The notes under the pieces are model-generated. The model saw nothing but the letters and a program-made list of their open reading frames with translations. It searched no databases and was not told where the DNA came from. Below are positions 15,355 through 24,047 of a stretch of DNA of 64,000 nt, piece after piece. Source of the DNA: DASUSH01 sp963785155 (GTDB taxonomy: Bacteria; Actinomycetota; Thermoleophilia; Solirubrobacterales; 70-9); assembly GCA_963785155.1 (NCBI GenBank), contig CAWAUB010000004.1, forward strand, positions 62,001 through 126,000, given 5' to 3'. The number at the start of each line of letters is the position of its first letter. Position 1 is the first letter of the stretch. The position numbers and the translations under genes are program-made.

Positions 15355-16254
15355 TCAGCCGAGCTCGGGAATCGCGGCCACGGCAGACTCGCCGACCGCG
15401 TCGAGGCTCTCGGGGCAGACCTTGTCGACAGTGTCCTCGGGGGTGTGCCAATAGGTGCCCGGGCTCGCCGTGCCGCCGAAGGTGAAGTCGATCAGGTCGA
15501 CCGCCGGGATACCGGCGTCGACGAAGGGGATGTGGTCGTCGGCGATCGGGGTCGTCGTGCCGGTGAACGGGGCCGTGCCGCCGTCGGCCTCGGCAGAGGC
15601 ATCGGCGAAGGCGGCATACAGGCCCGCGTCGGAGTTCGACTCGCGGGGGATCTGAAGGTCGCAGTCGCCGACGAGGTCGAAGAGGACCATCGCGCGGATC
15701 GACTTCAGTGGCGGGGAGCCCTGCCGCTTGCGCCTGCGCTCGGCGTATTCGACGTATTGGCGGCTGCCCCGCGTGCCGTCGGAGGCGAAGTCCCGGCCCG
15801 GGCGTGCCTCCTCGGCGTCGAAGAGCGCCAGCCGCAGGTCCGGGCCGTCGACGCGGGCGGGAAGGGAGCGGGCCAGCTCGAGCACGACCGCGACGCCAGA
15901 CGCGCCGTCGTTGGCGCCGACGAAGCCGGGGATGTCGACGGTGTCGTGGTGGGCGCCGACGACGACCGAGCCGCGCTCGCGGCCGGGGATCGTGCCGACC
16001 ACGTTCAGGCGCGGCTTCTGGATCCGCACGTCCTCCACCCCGGCCTCGCGCAGCTCGCGGGCGATCAGCTTCGCCCCCTTGGCGTTCGCCTCCGATCCGG
16101 CCGGCCGCGGACCCAGCGCCACCTGGCCCTGGACGTCCTCCATCGCCCGGGCGGCGTCGAACGCATCCGGCGGCGCCTGGGCGCTGGCCCCGTCGTCGCC
16201 GCAACCGGCCAGCGCGACGACGCAGGTGGCGCCGATCGCGAGCATTCTCCTCAC
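15355..16254 (-). CDS. M28-family metallopeptidase, putative lipoprotein
   Basis: 299 residues from a GTG at 16254 (an ATG at 16245 is an alternative). The N-terminus VALAGCGDD is a lipobox, so it should be lipid-anchored outside the membrane. The M28 zinc peptidase motifs are all present: VVGAHHDTVD (first zinc His and Asp), GANDGASGVA (bridging Asp), DAEEARPG (catalytic Glu, zinc Glu), DLVGDCDL (zinc Asp) and YWHTPEDTVDK (last zinc His). M28 enzymes are aminopeptidases or glutaminyl-cyclase-like enzymes. It follows the beta-lactamase-like gene after three bases, so the two are co-transcribed. A role in extracellular peptide use is inferred. Confidence 0.88.
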   Translation of the reverse strand: MRRMLAIGATCVVALAGCGDDGASAQAPPDAFDAARAMEDVQGQVALGPRPAGSEANAKGAKLIARELREAGVEDVRIQKPRLNVVGTIPGRERGSVVVGAHHDTVDIPGFVGANDGASGVAVVLELARSLPARVDGPDLRLALFDAEEARPGRDFASDGTRGSRQYVEYAERRRKRQGSPPLKSIRAMVLFDLVGDCDLQIPRESNSDAGLYAAFADASAEADGGTAPFTGTTTPIADDHIPFVDAGIPAVDLIDFTFGGTASPGTYWHTPEDTVDKVCPESLDAVGESAVAAIPELG

Positions 16255-16257
16255 GAG

Positions 16258-17832
16258 CTACCGCTCGCTGAGCGTGAACGAGAGCTTCGACTCGGTGCCC
16301 GCTGCATCGTCCCCGTTGGCGGTGCGGGCCGTTACGTCGACGTCCTTGCCCTTCTCGATCTTCTTCCGAACCGCCTTGCGCAGGTCGAAGCGCAGGACCT
16401 TCTTCGTCCCGGCGGCGATCTCGTAGTCGAAGCCCTTGCGGGCGCCCTTCAGGCTGGCCTCGCCGTCACACGTCTCGCCGAGGCCGCCGGGCCACGCGGG
16501 CGGGCAGCGGAACCGGACCATCGCCCGGCCGCGCTTGCTCAGGTGGGCGGCGCGCGGCTCGATGATCGTCGCCCGGGCGCGGAGCGGGCCGGCCGGCGGG
16601 AGCGGCGGCGGGTTGCCGCCCTGCGAGTACTGCTCCGGGTTATCGATCGCCTGCCCGAAGCCGTGGTCGACGTCCTCCGTGGAGACGTTCTCGGCATCCG
16701 GTGAGGGCGGCGGGCTCGTGATCGGGGTGTCGGTGATCGAGTCCAGCATCTGCCCGTACATCTCCTCCTGCCAGCCCGAGGCGCCAGTGAAGGTGCCGTT
16801 GTCCTGGCCGGTGCGGACGACGACGAGCCCCTGGCTCGGGAAGACCGTTACCCATTGGCCGAAGAGCCCGGCGAACTGGTAGACGTCGGCCGGCAGCGAC
16901 TCGAAGTCGCGCGTGTCGTCAACGGGGCGGTCGATCACGCGTGGGCCGACGCAGGGCTTCGCGGCGTTGAGCCAGATGAGGTAGCCGTAGCACCCGTTCT
17001 GCTCGACCGGGGTGATCGCCTCGGTCACGAACCGCTCGGAGAGCAGTCGCCGCCCCTGCCAGACGCCGCCGCGGCGCATCAGCTCGCCGAATCGCGCGAA
17101 GTCATCGGCGGACATATGCAGGCCGAAGAAGCCCTGCGTGTGGCCGGCGGAGTCTCGGGCCCACTGCCAGTCGCCGGGGGAGATCCCGATCGGCCCGAAG
17201 AGCTCGTTCTGGGCGAACTGCTGGAAGTCGTGGCCCACGGCCCGCTGCACCGCCTCGGCCAAGAGTGCAGGCCCGTCCTGCGAGTACTCCCAGTAGCTGC
17301 CCGGCTTGCGCGCGACCGGCGTCGTCAGCGCGTTCTGGAGCCGGTTCGGCATGGTGATGTTGTAGTCCCGAAAGCCGTTCCACTCGAGCCCGCTTGTCAT
17401 CGTCAGCAGCTGGAGCATCGTGATCTCGCCGTGCGCCTGGTCGGCCTCGGGGATCAGCGAGCCGAGCGGGTCGTCGGGCGAGATGTAGCCGAGTGTCATC
17501 GCGCGGCCGAAGACGAGCGAGGTCATCGACTTCGCCATCGACCAGCTCTCGAATCGGGCCGGTCGCGACGCGGGCGCGAGCGGGTCCTCCCCGACCCGGC
17601 AGCCGTTGCGGTAGACGCGGATGGCGTAGGAGCTGTTCTGCTGCTGGCCGAAATTGATCGCGGCCTGAAGCTTTTCCCCGTCCATTCCCGCCTCGGCGGG
17701 GGTCGCCGTCTGCCAGTCCTCGGTCCCCGGCTCGTCGCATTCGACGGCGGCGGAGGCAGCGCCGGGCAACGCCACGAGGGCGAGAGCGCAGGCGGAAGCG
17801 CATGCGAGGAATGTCCGGCGAAGGGAACGCAT
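16258..17832 (-). CDS. Secreted serine hydrolase, beta-lactamase/class C-like
   Basis: 524 residues. A signal peptide (ACASACALALVALPGAASA) is followed by a class C beta-lactamase/DD-peptidase fold. WSMAKSMTS is the SxxK nucleophile motif (Ser near residue 97), EYSQDGPALLAEAV is in the place of YxN, and HTQGFFGLHMSADDFARFGE matches the family core. After ~residue 380 there is a Pro-rich linker and an added C-terminal beta domain (LRARATIIEPRAAHLSKRG), so it is longer than simple esterases of the group. Family members are esterases, DD-peptidases or beta-lactamases; which one is not clear. I use the ATG at 17832. The much longer open frame upstream is antisense to the WS/DGAT gene. Confidence 0.85.
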   Translation of the reverse strand: MRSLRRTFLACASACALALVALPGAASAAVECDEPGTEDWQTATPAEAGMDGEKLQAAINFGQQQNSSYAIRVYRNGCRVGEDPLAPASRPARFESWSMAKSMTSLVFGRAMTLGYISPDDPLGSLIPEADQAHGEITMLQLLTMTSGLEWNGFRDYNITMPNRLQNALTTPVARKPGSYWEYSQDGPALLAEAVQRAVGHDFQQFAQNELFGPIGISPGDWQWARDSAGHTQGFFGLHMSADDFARFGELMRRGGVWQGRRLLSERFVTEAITPVEQNGCYGYLIWLNAAKPCVGPRVIDRPVDDTRDFESLPADVYQFAGLFGQWVTVFPSQGLVVVRTGQDNGTFTGASGWQEEMYGQMLDSITDTPITSPPPSPDAENVSTEDVDHGFGQAIDNPEQYSQGGNPPPLPPAGPLRARATIIEPRAAHLSKRGRAMVRFRCPPAWPGGLGETCDGEASLKGARKGFDYEIAAGTKKVLRFDLRKAVRKKIEKGKDVDVTARTANGDDAAGTESKLSFTLSER

Positions 17833-17853
17833 CGTCGTTAGGGTCTGCACAGG

Positions 17854-19284
17854 ATGACGCAAGGACATATGGATCGCCTCAGTTCGATCGACTCCTCGTT
17901 CCTGACGAACGAGGGGGACTCGAGCCACATGCACGTCGGCGGCGTGCTGATCTTCGAGGGGCCGCCGCCCAACTACGTCGACCTCCTGGAGCACATCCGC
18001 GGCCGCCTCCACCTCGTCCCCCGCTTCCGCCAGAAGTTGGCGTTCCCGCCGTTCGCCTCCGGCCGGCCGTTCTGGGTCGACGACCCCTCGTTCAACCTCG
18101 AGTACCACGTCCGGCACTCGGCGCTGCCCGCGCCAGGATCGGAGGAGCAGCTCGAGAACATGGCCTCGCGCCAGTTCTCCCAGCAGCTCGACCGCACCAA
18201 GCCGCTGTGGGAGCTCTGGCTGGTCCAGGGCCTCAAGCGCAAGCGATTCGCGCTCCTCTCGAAGACCCACCACGCGCTCGTCGACGGCGTCTCGGGAGTC
18301 GACATCGCGACCGTTCTCTTCGACGTCAAGCCGGTTCCCGAGCCGGCCCAGGCCGAGCACGAGTGGGTGGCGAGCCCCGAGCCGTCGTCGGCGGCCCTCC
18401 TCGCCCGCAACGCCGAGGACCTGGCCGGGACCCCCGTGCGCTTCGCCCGCCGCGTTGGCTCGGCCGTGACGCATCCCAACACGGCCGTTCGCCAGGCCGG
18501 CGAGTCCGCCGAGGCGATCGGCGAGGTCGCCTGGAACTTCGCCAACCCGGCGCCCGAGGTCCCGCTCAACACCGAGATCGGCTCGCACCGCCGATACACG
18601 TGGGTCCGCACGGAGCTGGCGACCCTGAAACGGATCAAGGACGCGCTCGGCGGAACCGTCAACGACGTCGTCCTCGCGGTTGTCGCCGGCTCGCTGCGGC
18701 GGTGGTTGCACTCGCGCGGGATCCGGACCGAGGGGCTCGAGCTGCGGGCGCTGGTACCGATGTCGATCCGCGCCGCGGACGAGCACGGCCAGCTCGGCAA
18801 CAAGATCGCCGCCATGCGCGGCCCGCTGCCCGTCTACATCGCCGACCCGGTTCGGCGGCTGGCCGCCGTGCGCGAATCGATGGGCCACGTGAAGGACTCG
18901 AAGCAGGCGCTCGGCGCCGAGGTGATCTCCCGCTTCAACGACTTCGCCCCGCCGACCCTCCTGGCGCAGGCCTCGCGGATCAACTTCTCGACCCGCCTCT
19001 TCAACCTGATCGTCACCAACGTCCCCGGCCCGCAGATCCCGCTCTACGTGCTCGGCCGCGAGCTGGAGGACATCTTCCCGGTCGCCTTCCTGCCGGAGAA
19101 CCACGCCCTCGCGATCGCGATCATGAGCTACAACGGCCGCCTCGGCTTCGGCCTGCTCGCCGACTTCGACGCGATGGGGGACGTGGACGTGATCGCCGAC
19201 GGCATCTCCGACGCGATCGAGGAGCTGGACGAGGAAGCCGGGCACGCGGCGAAGGCCGCGGCGTCCGAGCCGGCGCCGGCGTAG
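17854..19284 (+). CDS. WS/DGAT-type wax ester synthase / diacylglycerol acyltransferase
   Basis: 476 residues, full length. The acyltransferase motif KTHHALVDGVSGV (HHxxxDG, near residue 140) is the catalytic centre. PLWELWLVQGL and the C-terminal NVPGPQIPLYV and GLLADFDAMGDVD blocks are family signatures. These enzymes join acyl-CoA to a fatty alcohol or diacylglycerol, making storage lipid at the membrane. I use ATG 17854, nine bases after a TAGGGT -10 box (leaderless); ATG 17869, with AAGGA just upstream, is an alternative. Only 21 bases separate it from the divergent serine hydrolase start, so any hydrolase promoter must lie inside this gene or its start is further upstream. The 3' end is three bases from the convergent subtilase gene. 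Confidence 0.92.
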   Translation: MTQGHMDRLSSIDSSFLTNEGDSSHMHVGGVLIFEGPPPNYVDLLEHIRGRLHLVPRFRQKLAFPPFASGRPFWVDDPSFNLEYHVRHSALPAPGSEEQLENMASRQFSQQLDRTKPLWELWLVQGLKRKRFALLSKTHHALVDGVSGVDIATVLFDVKPVPEPAQAEHEWVASPEPSSAALLARNAEDLAGTPVRFARRVGSAVTHPNTAVRQAGESAEAIGEVAWNFANPAPEVPLNTEIGSHRRYTWVRTELATLKRIKDALGGTVNDVVLAVVAGSLRRWLHSRGIRTEGLELRALVPMSIRAADEHGQLGNKIAAMRGPLPVYIADPVRRLAAVRESMGHVKDSKQALGAEVISRFNDFAPPTLLAQASRINFSTRLFNLIVTNVPGPQIPLYVLGRELEDIFPVAFLPENHALAIAIMSYNGRLGFGLLADFDAMGDVDVIADGISDAIEELDEEAGHAAKAAASEPAPA

Positions 19285-19287
19285 CCG

Positions 19288-20670
19288 TTACCGCTTCTTC
19301 TTTTTCTTCTTCTTCAGCGCGGCCTTCAGCGCATCGTTCGCGTCGAGGATCCCCCAGCCGAGCTCGTCCGTAAAGCCGCCACTGCGGGTCGCCTTCTTCT
19401 TCAGCAGGGAGATCACCTTGGCCGCGGTGAGTTTCGGCTTGGCGCTGCGGATCAGGGCGGCGGCGCCGGAGACCTGCGGTGTCGCCATCGAGGTGCCCTC
19501 GAGGTAGCCGAATCTGTTGTCGCCGCCGAAGTCGCCGCGGCAGGAGCCGCAGAGCTCGAGCGTCTCGATCTCGGTCAGGCTGCCGGGGAAGGTCGAGAAG
19601 ATGCCGCGGAAGCCCTCGCCCGCGGAGCCGTAGGCGGCCAGCGAGATGCCGCTTCCCATGCCCGGGCCGAACCATGCCCGCGAACCGTCGTACTGGGCCG
19701 CGGTGACGACGAGGCCGATGCCACGGTCGATGTTCGCGGCCGAGCCGATCGGCTGCAGGTATGACGCGGGGATGCCCTGGTCCTCGGTCGGGTTGCCGTC
19801 GTCGTCGACCTCGTCGTTGTCGGCGGCAGCGACCATGACGACATCCGCCGCCGCGGCACGCTCGATCGCGCTTTTGAGGGCCTCCGAGTCCCCCTCGCCG
19901 CCGAAGCTCATGTTGATCACGTCGGCGCCGTGGTCCGTCGCCTCGACGATCGACTCGGAGATCGAGGCGATCGACAGGTCGGTCTTGTAGACCAGCAGGC
20001 CGCAGCCGAACCCGGCGGACGCGACCCCGTAGTCGCCGCCGGACTGCGCGCAGGCGAGGCCGGCGACGTGGGAGCCGTGGCCGACCTCGTCGGTGTCCGC
20101 GCCGGCGTGGAGAAGCGTGTCGTCCTTGTCCCAGGCGCCCTTGATCTGGGGCGCGAGATCGGGGTGGGCGGCGTCGGTGCCGGTATCGATCACGGCGACC
20201 TTGGCGCGGGTGCCGTCGGAGCGTTTCCAGGCTCCTTGGAAACCGGATTTGCGCAGGTGCCACTGGTACGCGTCGCCGCCAGGCGCGTTCGGGTCCGCGG
20301 CCGCATAGGCGGGATCGCCGGGAACGGCCCGCGTCTCGAGCACGATGTTGGGCTCGATCGCGACGACGCCGGGCTCGCCGGCGAGGTCCTCGCGGAGCTC
20401 GGCAACGGTCTGCCCCGCCGGCAGGTCGACCGTGCCGACGCCGATCTCCGGCACCGCGCGCTCGAGCGAGGAGCCTGATTCCGCGATCGCGTCGCGCAGG
20501 CGGTCGCGGACCTCCGCGTTCCCTCCGGCAGCGTTCACGAGAATCACCGCCTCCTCCGTCCGGAGCGGGGACTCCGCTCGCGCGCCGGCCGGCACGGTGA
20601 GGAAGACCGCGAGCGCCAGAACTGCGAGAAAAGTCCAGCGCCTCCCCGTCGGCTCAAGTTCTCCGGTCAT
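19288..20670 (-). CDS. Secreted S8 subtilisin-like serine protease
   Basis: 460 residues. A signal peptide, a short I9-like propeptide region (EEAVILVNAAGGNAEVRDR ... GVVAIEPNIVLE), then the S8 domain with all catalytic residues: VIDTGTDAAHPDL (Asp), EVGHGSHVAGLA (His), AADNDE (oxyanion Asn) and EGTSMATPQVSGAAAL (Ser, near residue 393). The N-terminal thermitase-like YQWHLRKSGFQGAW is typical. Two cysteines in LCGSCRGDF may form a disulfide. The extreme C-terminus is a run of lysines after KAAL, odd for an exported protease and possibly for wall or polyanion binding. ATG 20670 and 20685 are both possible; I chose the first with a normal signal peptide. Confidence 0.9.
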   Translation of the reverse strand: MTGELEPTGRRWTFLAVLALAVFLTVPAGARAESPLRTEEAVILVNAAGGNAEVRDRLRDAIAESGSSLERAVPEIGVGTVDLPAGQTVAELREDLAGEPGVVAIEPNIVLETRAVPGDPAYAAADPNAPGGDAYQWHLRKSGFQGAWKRSDGTRAKVAVIDTGTDAAHPDLAPQIKGAWDKDDTLLHAGADTDEVGHGSHVAGLACAQSGGDYGVASAGFGCGLLVYKTDLSIASISESIVEATDHGADVINMSFGGEGDSEALKSAIERAAAADVVMVAAADNDEVDDDGNPTEDQGIPASYLQPIGSAANIDRGIGLVVTAAQYDGSRAWFGPGMGSGISLAAYGSAGEGFRGIFSTFPGSLTEIETLELCGSCRGDFGGDNRFGYLEGTSMATPQVSGAAALIRSAKPKLTAAKVISLLKKKATRSGGFTDELGWGILDANDALKAALKKKKKKKR

Positions 20671-20688
20671 GATTCCGACAACCATAGG

Positions 20689-20708
20689 GAGCGCAAAAAG
20701 ATGCGCTC
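20689..20708. promoter_or_regulatory. 7-bp-arm palindrome between subtilase and 86-aa protein genes
   Basis: GAGCGCA-AAAAGA-TGCGCTC is a perfect inverted repeat with 7-bp arms in the 67-base gap between two divergent genes. It lies just upstream of TAACAT (20723-20728), a -10 box nine bases before the ATG at 20738. It is a candidate operator acting on one or both genes; a small hairpin in the subtilase leader is the alternative. Confidence 0.35.
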
Positions 20709-20737
20709 ACAGGCGTAGAGCGTAACATTTGACACAA

Positions 20738-20998
20738 ATGAACGACTTCCGATTTCACCTCGAGCTGACCCCCGTTCAGCTCAAGATCGTGCACACGGCG
20801 CTGCACTCGCTGGGCGACGATTTCGGGCACGACCAGTCCGCCGTTCGGCGGGTGATCTGGGACGTGCTGGAGAAGCTGCCCGACGAGCACGCGATCAGGG
20901 CGATCGAGCTCGACTCGGAGCTACGACGCGAGCGGCCCGCTGCTGTGGGCACCGCTCACGTCAACGGATCCCACGTCGGCCCGACAGTCGCCGTCTGA
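20738..20998 (+). CDS. Small helical hypothetical protein (86 aa)
   Basis: The protein starts MNDFRFHLELTPVQLKIVHT and is mainly helical and charged, with a variable tail. I know no family. I use ATG 20738 because TAACAT sits nine bases upstream, the leaderless layout common here; a TTG three codons earlier falls inside the likely promoter. LTPVQLKIVHTALHSLGDDF resembles a short regulatory or scaffolding helix pair rather than an enzyme. There is no operon partner on the plus strand. Confidence 0.55.
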   Translation: MNDFRFHLELTPVQLKIVHTALHSLGDDFGHDQSAVRRVIWDVLEKLPDEHAIRAIELDSELRRERPAAVGTAHVNGSHVGPTVAV

Positions 20999-21008
20999 GC
21001 CTCGAGCC

Positions 21009-21095
21009 TCAGAACGAGGGAATGGTGCGCAGGATGAGCACCAGCAGAAGCGCCAGCGCGAGCGCGATCAACATGGCGAGCGTGTGTATCGGCAT
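21009..21095 (-). CDS. Very small membrane protein (28 aa)
   Basis: An ATG at 21095 opens a 28-codon frame ending at TGA. After MPIHT the peptide is almost entirely one hydrophobic helix, ending LRTIPSF. A weak AGGGG lies six bases upstream. Such one-helix peptides are easily missed. It sits alone between two plus-strand genes, and its 87 bases have the codon bias of a membrane helix (many CTG, GCG and CTC). With no second copy or known homolog the call is tentative. Confidence 0.35.
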   Translation of the reverse strand: MPIHTLAMLIALALALLLVLILRTIPSF

Positions 21096-21175
21096 TGACC
21101 CCTGTCCCCGTCTTACTGGCGCGGCAGAGTCTCACAACCAGGCAGGCGGCGCGCCAGTCGCCCTAGCCTCGGCCA

Positions 21176-22078
21176 GTGCCGCTCTCGGTCCAGATCGGGC
21201 TCCTGCTCGCGCTCGCGACCGCCTTCGCATCGGTCGTCGGCTTCCTCTACAAGCACCGCGGCGCGGTCGAGTCGCCGGCGGTCGAGATGCGCCGGCCGGT
21301 GCGGACCTCCCTGGCCCTCTTTCGCTCGCGCTGGTACACGCTCGGGATCATCATCGCCACCTCGTCGTGGGGATTTCACGTCGCGGCGCTCGCCCTGGCG
21401 CCGATCTCGCTCGTGCAGTCGGTGATCGCCGGCGGGCTCGTGCTGCTGACCGTCTGCGCCGACCGCCTCTTCGCCCACAAGGTGACCCGCCGCGAATGGA
21501 TCGGCGTCGCGCTCGCCGCGGCGGGCCTTGCGTTCCTGGCCGCGACGCTCGACGGCGCGGGAGACGAGGCGCACTCCGACTACGAGGTGGCACGGCTGGT
21601 CCCTTACATCGCGGGCTGCGCGATCGCTGCGGCCGTGGCGGCGATCTGGGCGGGCCGCTCCGCGCTTCGCGCCGGTGTCCTCTTCGGCGCCTCCGCGGGC
21701 CTCTTCTGGGCCGCCTCGGATACGGCGATCAAGGCGCTGTCGGGCAACCTCGGCGAGGGCGCCGCCGCGGTCCTGCTCAACCCGCTGGCCGTGGTGATCG
21801 CCCTCGCCTCGGCCGCCGGCCTGGTCGTCTCCGCGCGCAGCCTGCAGGTCGGGAAGGCGGTCCCGGTGATCGCGGTGACGAGCGTCGCCGCCAACCTGCT
21901 CACCATCGCCGCCGGCACCGTCGTCTTCGAGGAGCCGCTGCCGGACACCACACTCGGCGTCATCGCCCGCTTCGCCGCGTTCGCGCTCGTGATCGGCGCC
22001 GCGGCACTCACCCCCGCGCCCGTGAACGCGGCGGAGGAGCTGGAGCACGAAGCGGAGCTGGGGGCGGCGCGAGCCTGA
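21176..22078 (+). CDS. DMT-superfamily transporter (EamA/NIPA-like)
   Basis: A 300-residue membrane protein with nine to ten predicted helices and the internal duplication of the drug/metabolite transporter superfamily. ALAPISLVQSVIAGGLVLLT and TIAAGTVVFEEPLPDTTLG are typical end-of-repeat loops. It probably exports or exchanges a small solute, identity unknown. The GTG at 21176 is six bases after TAGCCT, so the message is probably leaderless. The C-terminal ~20 residues are Glu/Ala rich and cytoplasmic. A strong hairpin follows the stop at 22089. Confidence 0.75.
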   Translation: MPLSVQIGLLLALATAFASVVGFLYKHRGAVESPAVEMRRPVRTSLALFRSRWYTLGIIIATSSWGFHVAALALAPISLVQSVIAGGLVLLTVCADRLFAHKVTRREWIGVALAAAGLAFLAATLDGAGDEAHSDYEVARLVPYIAGCAIAAAVAAIWAGRSALRAGVLFGASAGLFWAASDTAIKALSGNLGEGAAAVLLNPLAVVIALASAAGLVVSARSLQVGKAVPVIAVTSVAANLLTIAAGTVVFEEPLPDTTLGVIARFAAFALVIGAAALTPAPVNAAEELEHEAELGAARA

Positions 22079-22088
22079 TTCGGCGGCG

Positions 22089-22129
22089 TGGGCGACATCC
22101 ACCCCGTATACCCGGGTCAATGTCGCCCA
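22089..22129. terminator. Long hairpin between DMT transporter and GH31 genes
   Basis: TGGGCGACAT (22089-22098) pairs perfectly with ATGTCGCCCA (22120-22129), ten base pairs. The 21-base interior can pair further (ACCC with GGGT around GTATAC). It begins 11 bases after the transporter stop, so a terminator or 3' stabiliser is the simplest reading. No T-tract follows. Its position 47 bases before the GH31 start also allows an operator role for that gene. Confidence 0.5.
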
Positions 22130-22175
22130 GAGTCTGATCGGCACCGGGCCGGCGCTTATCGAGGATCATCGGCCA

Positions 22176-24047
22176 ATGGCTCGGACTCGGCCCACGATCC
22201 TGTTCGGTGCCTTACTTGCGCTGTTTGTCTCTTCCCCGGCCACCGCCTCGCCGATCCAAATCGAGTCGCGAGGGGCGACGGCGGCCGTTAACGCCGACCC
22301 CTGGTCGGTCACCTTCGAGCAGGAGGGCGGTCCGTCGCTCGAGTCGCTTCGCGGTATCGCGGTAGTCACGGCAGCGGGGACGCAGCGGGCCATCCGCGCT
22401 CGGTCCCTCGCCCGCGACGGCGATGCGATCGTGGCCGAGGTCGAGCTCGACGGAGGCGGGACCGCCTCGGTCCGGATCGCCCCCGCCGGCAACGGCTCGT
22501 TCTCCTACGAGATCGACGGGCCGGAGTCGGCCAGCGAGACGGCGGCCGAGTTCGTCGCCGCCCCCGACGAGCGCTTCTACGGCTTCGGCGAGCGCTCCGA
22601 CTTCGTCGAGCGTCGCGGCCACGAGGCGGAGAACTACGTCTCCGACGGGCCGGTTCGGCCCGAGGACCGCGAATACGTCCGCCCGTTCGTCCCGCCCTGG
22701 GCGATCCGCGACCGAGACGACTCGACCTACTTCCCCGTCCCATGGCTGCTCTCCAGCCGGGGTTGGGGCGTGCTGATCGACGAAACCGCGACCAGCAGGA
22801 TGCGCCCCGCGGTCGATCCGGACGACCGCTGGCAGGCGGAGGCGGACGGAGCGTCGCTTCGCCTGCGCGTCTTCTCGGGGCCGACCCCGGCAAAGGCGCT
22901 GGGGCGCTTCACCGCGGCGGTCGGCCGCCAGCCGGAACCGGAGGCACCGTGGACGTTCGGCCCCTGGTTCCAGACCGGCCAGCCGAACGTGATCCCGCCC
23001 GACGAGGAGCGCGGGATCATCGACACGCAGCGCGCGGCCGGCGTCCCGGTGTCGGTCGGCGAGACCCAGATGCACCACCTGCCCTGCGGCGCGCACGCGA
23101 GCCGACTGGACGCGGAGCGGGAGCGCAACGCCTACTTCCACGCCGCCGGACTCTCCCGCCTCGTCTACTTCAACCCGTCGCTCTGCCTCACCTACCGCGA
23201 CGTCTACGACCGCGCCGCGGCTGCCGGCGTCCTGCAGCAGGCCGCCGGGACGCCGTTCAACTACCCCGCGTTCGTCGGCGGCTCGGGCCCGCTCGGATTC
23301 ACCGAGGAGCCGCTCGCCCAGTTCGACTGGACGCATCCGGCGACCGAGGATTTCTACGCCGAGCTGATCGGCGAGGCGGTCGAGCTCGGCGCCGACGGCT
23401 GGATGGAGGACTTCGGCGAGGGGGCGCCCACGACCGGCGTCGTCCAGCACGACGGTTCGACGGGCGAGGCGATGCACAACCGCTACCCGACCGACTACCA
23501 CTGCACGCTGCAGCGGATCGCCGCCCGCTTCGACCAGCCGCTCGTCCGCTTCCAGCGCTCGGGCTGGACCGGCAGCGCCGCCTGCGCCGAGGTTGTCTGG
23601 GGCGGCGATCCGACCACCGTCTGGGGCTTCGACGGGATCAGCTCGGCGGTAACGCAGGCGCTTTCGATCGGCCTCAGCGGCGTCGCCCGGTGGGGCACCG
23701 ACATCGGCGGCTACGTCTCCTACGGCGCCGGGTTCGACGAGAAGCCCGGGGCGACCGAGGACGAGACGCTCACCGACGAGCTGCTCACCCGCTGGATGGA
23801 GCTCGGCGCGCTCCTGCCGGTGATGCGCACGAAACGCAGTGGGATCGCGGTCCCCTCCTACCCGCGGCCCCAGGTCTTCGACGAGAAGCACATCGAGGAC
23901 TGGCGCCGGCTGACCGAGCTCCACCACCAGCTCAACCCCTACCTCCGCGCGGCCGACGAGACCTACCGCCGCAACGGGCTGCCGATCGTCCGCCACCTGG
24001 TGCTCGCCCACCCGGCGCAGCGGCAAGGCGCAGGGGGCGGACGATGA
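22176..24047 (+). CDS. Secreted glycoside hydrolase family 31, main part (frameshifted gene)
   Basis: The first ~620 residues of an exported GH31 alpha-glycosidase. A signal peptide (ILFGALLALFVSSPATA) precedes the beta-sandwich (ERFYGFGERSDFVERRG) and the catalytic barrel. GWMEDFGEGAPTTG holds the nucleophile Asp (near residue 413), and EVVWGGDPTTVWGFDG the likely acid/base Asp. WGTDIGGYVSYG follows as in the family. Motifs of the subgroup including sulfoquinovosidases (WMEDFGE) fit, but the substrate residues cannot be assigned. The frame breaks at a run of five G at 24033-24037 and gives a false end (QRQGAGGGR). Removing one G restores ADDEYLFGPDLLAAPV in the next frame. The full protein would be about 824 residues. 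Confidence 0.85.
   Translation: MARTRPTILFGALLALFVSSPATASPIQIESRGATAAVNADPWSVTFEQEGGPSLESLRGIAVVTAAGTQRAIRARSLARDGDAIVAEVELDGGGTASVRIAPAGNGSFSYEIDGPESASETAAEFVAAPDERFYGFGERSDFVERRGHEAENYVSDGPVRPEDREYVRPFVPPWAIRDRDDSTYFPVPWLLSSRGWGVLIDETATSRMRPAVDPDDRWQAEADGASLRLRVFSGPTPAKALGRFTAAVGRQPEPEAPWTFGPWFQTGQPNVIPPDEERGIIDTQRAAGVPVSVGETQMHHLPCGAHASRLDAERERNAYFHAAGLSRLVYFNPSLCLTYRDVYDRAAAAGVLQQAAGTPFNYPAFVGGSGPLGFTEEPLAQFDWTHPATEDFYAELIGEAVELGADGWMEDFGEGAPTTGVVQHDGSTGEAMHNRYPTDYHCTLQRIAARFDQPLVRFQRSGWTGSAACAEVVWGGDPTTVWGFDGISSAVTQALSIGLSGVARWGTDIGGYVSYGAGFDEKPGATEDETLTDELLTRWMELGALLPVMRTKRSGIAVPSYPRPQVFDEKHIEDWRRLTELHHQLNPYLRAADETYRRNGLPIVRHLVLAHPAQRQGAGGGR

Noticed and set aside
16258..19245. A 995-codon minus-strand frame around the serine hydrolase
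   Set aside because: The part upstream of 17832 is exactly antisense to the WS/DGAT gene and has shadow composition; the signal peptide follows the ATG at 17832.
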